64,000 bases of DNA from Crateriforma conspicua (GTDB taxonomy: Bacteria > Planctomycetota > Planctomycetia > Pirellulales > Pirellulaceae). Both the position numbers and the translations under genes were made by a program. The stretch spans positions 3,472,001-3,536,000 of the forward strand of contig NZ_CP036319.1 of assembly GCF_007752935.1 (NCBI RefSeq), in the 5' to 3' direction. Position 1 is the stretch's first letter, and every line of letters begins with the position of its first letter. The notes beneath the pieces are model-generated. The model worked only from the letters and a program-made list of their open reading frames with translations. It was not told where the DNA came from and did not search any database. Below are positions 62,947 through 64,000 of this stretch, one piece after another.

Positions 62947-64000
62947 ATGTCGTTGACTTTATGCGTCCAATACAGTTTCTGTCGCGCCGCCAAGTGGTCG
63001 GCCCGACGTGCCGCCATCGTCGCTGCGATCGGTCTGGGGATGACCGTGGTCGGCAATCCAGCCGATGCTCAGCGTCCGGTTCTGCCGGGCACGGGATCGG
63101 AAATCGTTGGCGTCGCGGATGACTTCGAAGACCCCAACTGGGGCTACGTTCCGAACAATCCGAAAAGCACCGAAGATATCGATGAAAATCAACGCCAGCC
63201 GTTGGGCAAAAGCACCAATGGCCGGTGGTACGAAGGCATCAAGCGAGGCCATCCCGATGTCGTCAAACGTGTCGACACGCCCAAAGGTGGTTTGCCGGGC
63301 AGCAAGGGATCGTTGTTGCTGCAGTCCAAGATGACAGGCATCCCCGGTCGTCCGGAAGGAAAGATGCACCAGGACGATTTCATCTGCAACGTCCAGTATC
63401 GTCTGAAACGACGCTTGTCGGTATCGGAAGTTCCCAGCGTGACGACACGCGTCTTTCTGCCGCCGGTCGACCAGTGGGAAGACCGCAGTGGCCCACACTT
63501 TGGTTTCCGCTTGGCATTGGAAACCACGGCCATGGTGGAAAAGGAAACTGGTTTCTTCGGCATGAAACGCGAAGAAATGGGCAACGAGATTTACTGGCCC
63601 GGAATGTTCTTGGAATTCGAAAACAAGAGCCAAACCGGCAAGCCGCACGACTATGCGTACTGGCGAATCCGCAGCAACCGACGTGGCGCCGATTTCCGTG
63701 GCCCTCAAGTCACGACGACCGGATGGTGGACGCTTGGGATGAGTGTTACGCCCGACGGAATGGTGCATTACTATGCGTCGCCCGGCGTGGATGATTTGAC
63801 CGAAGATGATTACATCACCAGCCAGTTCCCCTACGACTATCGGGCCGAGCGTTTCCGTACGTTCTTCTACAATGTTTGCAGTGCGGACAACGGCCGCAAC
63901 TGGAGCACGGCGTTCATCGTGGACGATCCCAAGGTGTTCGTCCTGCGACCTCGCGGCGGCCAACGCGTCGCCCGCACACCGTCATCCAAGTCCCGCCGCT
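62947..64000 (+). CDS. secreted protein of unknown function (3' end outside window)
   Basis: An open frame from ATG 62947 to the window end, 351 codons, with no stop. It begins with a signal peptide (basic KWSARRAA, then AIVAAIGLGMTVVG, cleavage near ADA). The mature part is beta-rich with many aromatic residues (ADDFEDPNWGYVPN, HFGFRLALETTAMVEKETG, GPQVTTTGWWTLGMSVTPDG, YDYRAERFRTFFYNV), suggestive of a concanavalin-like sandwich. No family was recognised. A 334-codon frame on the opposite strand is a shadow of this gene. Confidence 0.8.
   Translation, partial: MSLTLCVQYSFCRAAKWSARRAAIVAAIGLGMTVVGNPADAQRPVLPGTGSEIVGVADDFEDPNWGYVPNNPKSTEDIDENQRQPLGKSTNGRWYEGIKRGHPDVVKRVDTPKGGLPGSKGSLLLQSKMTGIPGRPEGKMHQDDFICNVQYRLKRRLSVSEVPSVTTRVFLPPVDQWEDRSGPHFGFRLALETTAMVEKETGFFGMKREEMGNEIYWPGMFLEFENKSQTGKPHDYAYWRIRSNRRGADFRGPQVTTTGWWTLGMSVTPDGMVHYYASPGVDDLTEDDYITSQFPYDYRAERFRTFFYNVCSADNGRNWSTAFIVDDPKVFVLRPRGGQRVARTPSSKSRR

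Noticed and set aside
62959-63963. 334-codon open frame on the minus strand at the right end
   Set aside because: It mirrors a plus-strand frame from 62947 with a proper signal peptide and protein-like composition. High-GC codon bias produces long antisense frames.

Overview
The window looks like a chromosomal segment of a planctomycete, most likely of the Pirellulaceae (Rhodopirellula-like). This is inferred from gene content, not from a database search. The signs are a Bat/vWA aerotolerance-type operon, two secreted sulfatases, many secreted or lipidated proteins with no close named family, a TPR-ExbB-ExbD-toroid operon, long hybrid signalling proteins, and moderately high GC with short intergenic gaps. 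About 48 protein genes, one tRNA gene and two decayed transposase copies can be supported.

Layout. 1-3562: end of a Bat operon (vWA, vWA, TPR, BatD-like). 3584-8906: an RND efflux pump with adaptor, divergent from a MarR regulator whose promoter region carries a perfect inverted repeat. 8947-10824: queD and scpB, the latter with two minisatellites. 10904-16699: a 1931-residue CheB/CheR/PAS/GAF/histidine-kinase/receiver hybrid. 17329-19513: a GH32-like glycosidase and a double TM2 protein. 19533-23040: a secreted acetylxylan-esterase-like gene bracketed by two nearly identical IS200/RAYT-type transposase remnants with the same internal deletion, the second abutting a tRNA-Leu. 23285-25203: the most striking locus, a 62-residue protein ending in Gly-Glu overlapped by an ATGA junction with a PafA/Dop-family ligase that carries a membrane-segment insertion. 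25871-28712: methyltransferase, Gfo/Idh/MocA oxidoreductase, PNPOx-like protein. 28756-34736: the ligase-associated DNA repair cluster (exonuclease, ATP-dependent ligase, Lhr-type helicase, PdeM-type phosphoesterase). 34768-44952: CZB chemoreceptor, two sulfatases, lipoprotein, sugar isomerase, queG, beta-helix protein. 44981-50495: TPR, ExbB, ExbD and toroid operon. 50841-56443: PpiC-type foldase with a lipoprotein, a small protein, tsaB, and two tandem phosphoesterase paralogs. 56667-60167: acyltransferase, glycosyltransferase, polysaccharide deacetylase, receiver protein. 60284-64000: MoxR ATPase, DUF58 protein, and a secreted protein running off the window.

Functional links. The bat genes at the left end and moxR-DUF58 at the right end belong to the same kind of system, often encoded together elsewhere, but are about 57 kb apart here. 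queD and queG are both queuosine-pathway genes at separate sites. Sulfatases, the GH32-like enzyme, the esterase and the beta-helix protein fit breakdown of sulfated or acetylated polysaccharides. The PafA-like ligase and its small partner suggest a Pup/UBact-like protein modification system with no proteasome subunit or AAA unfoldase gene in the window.
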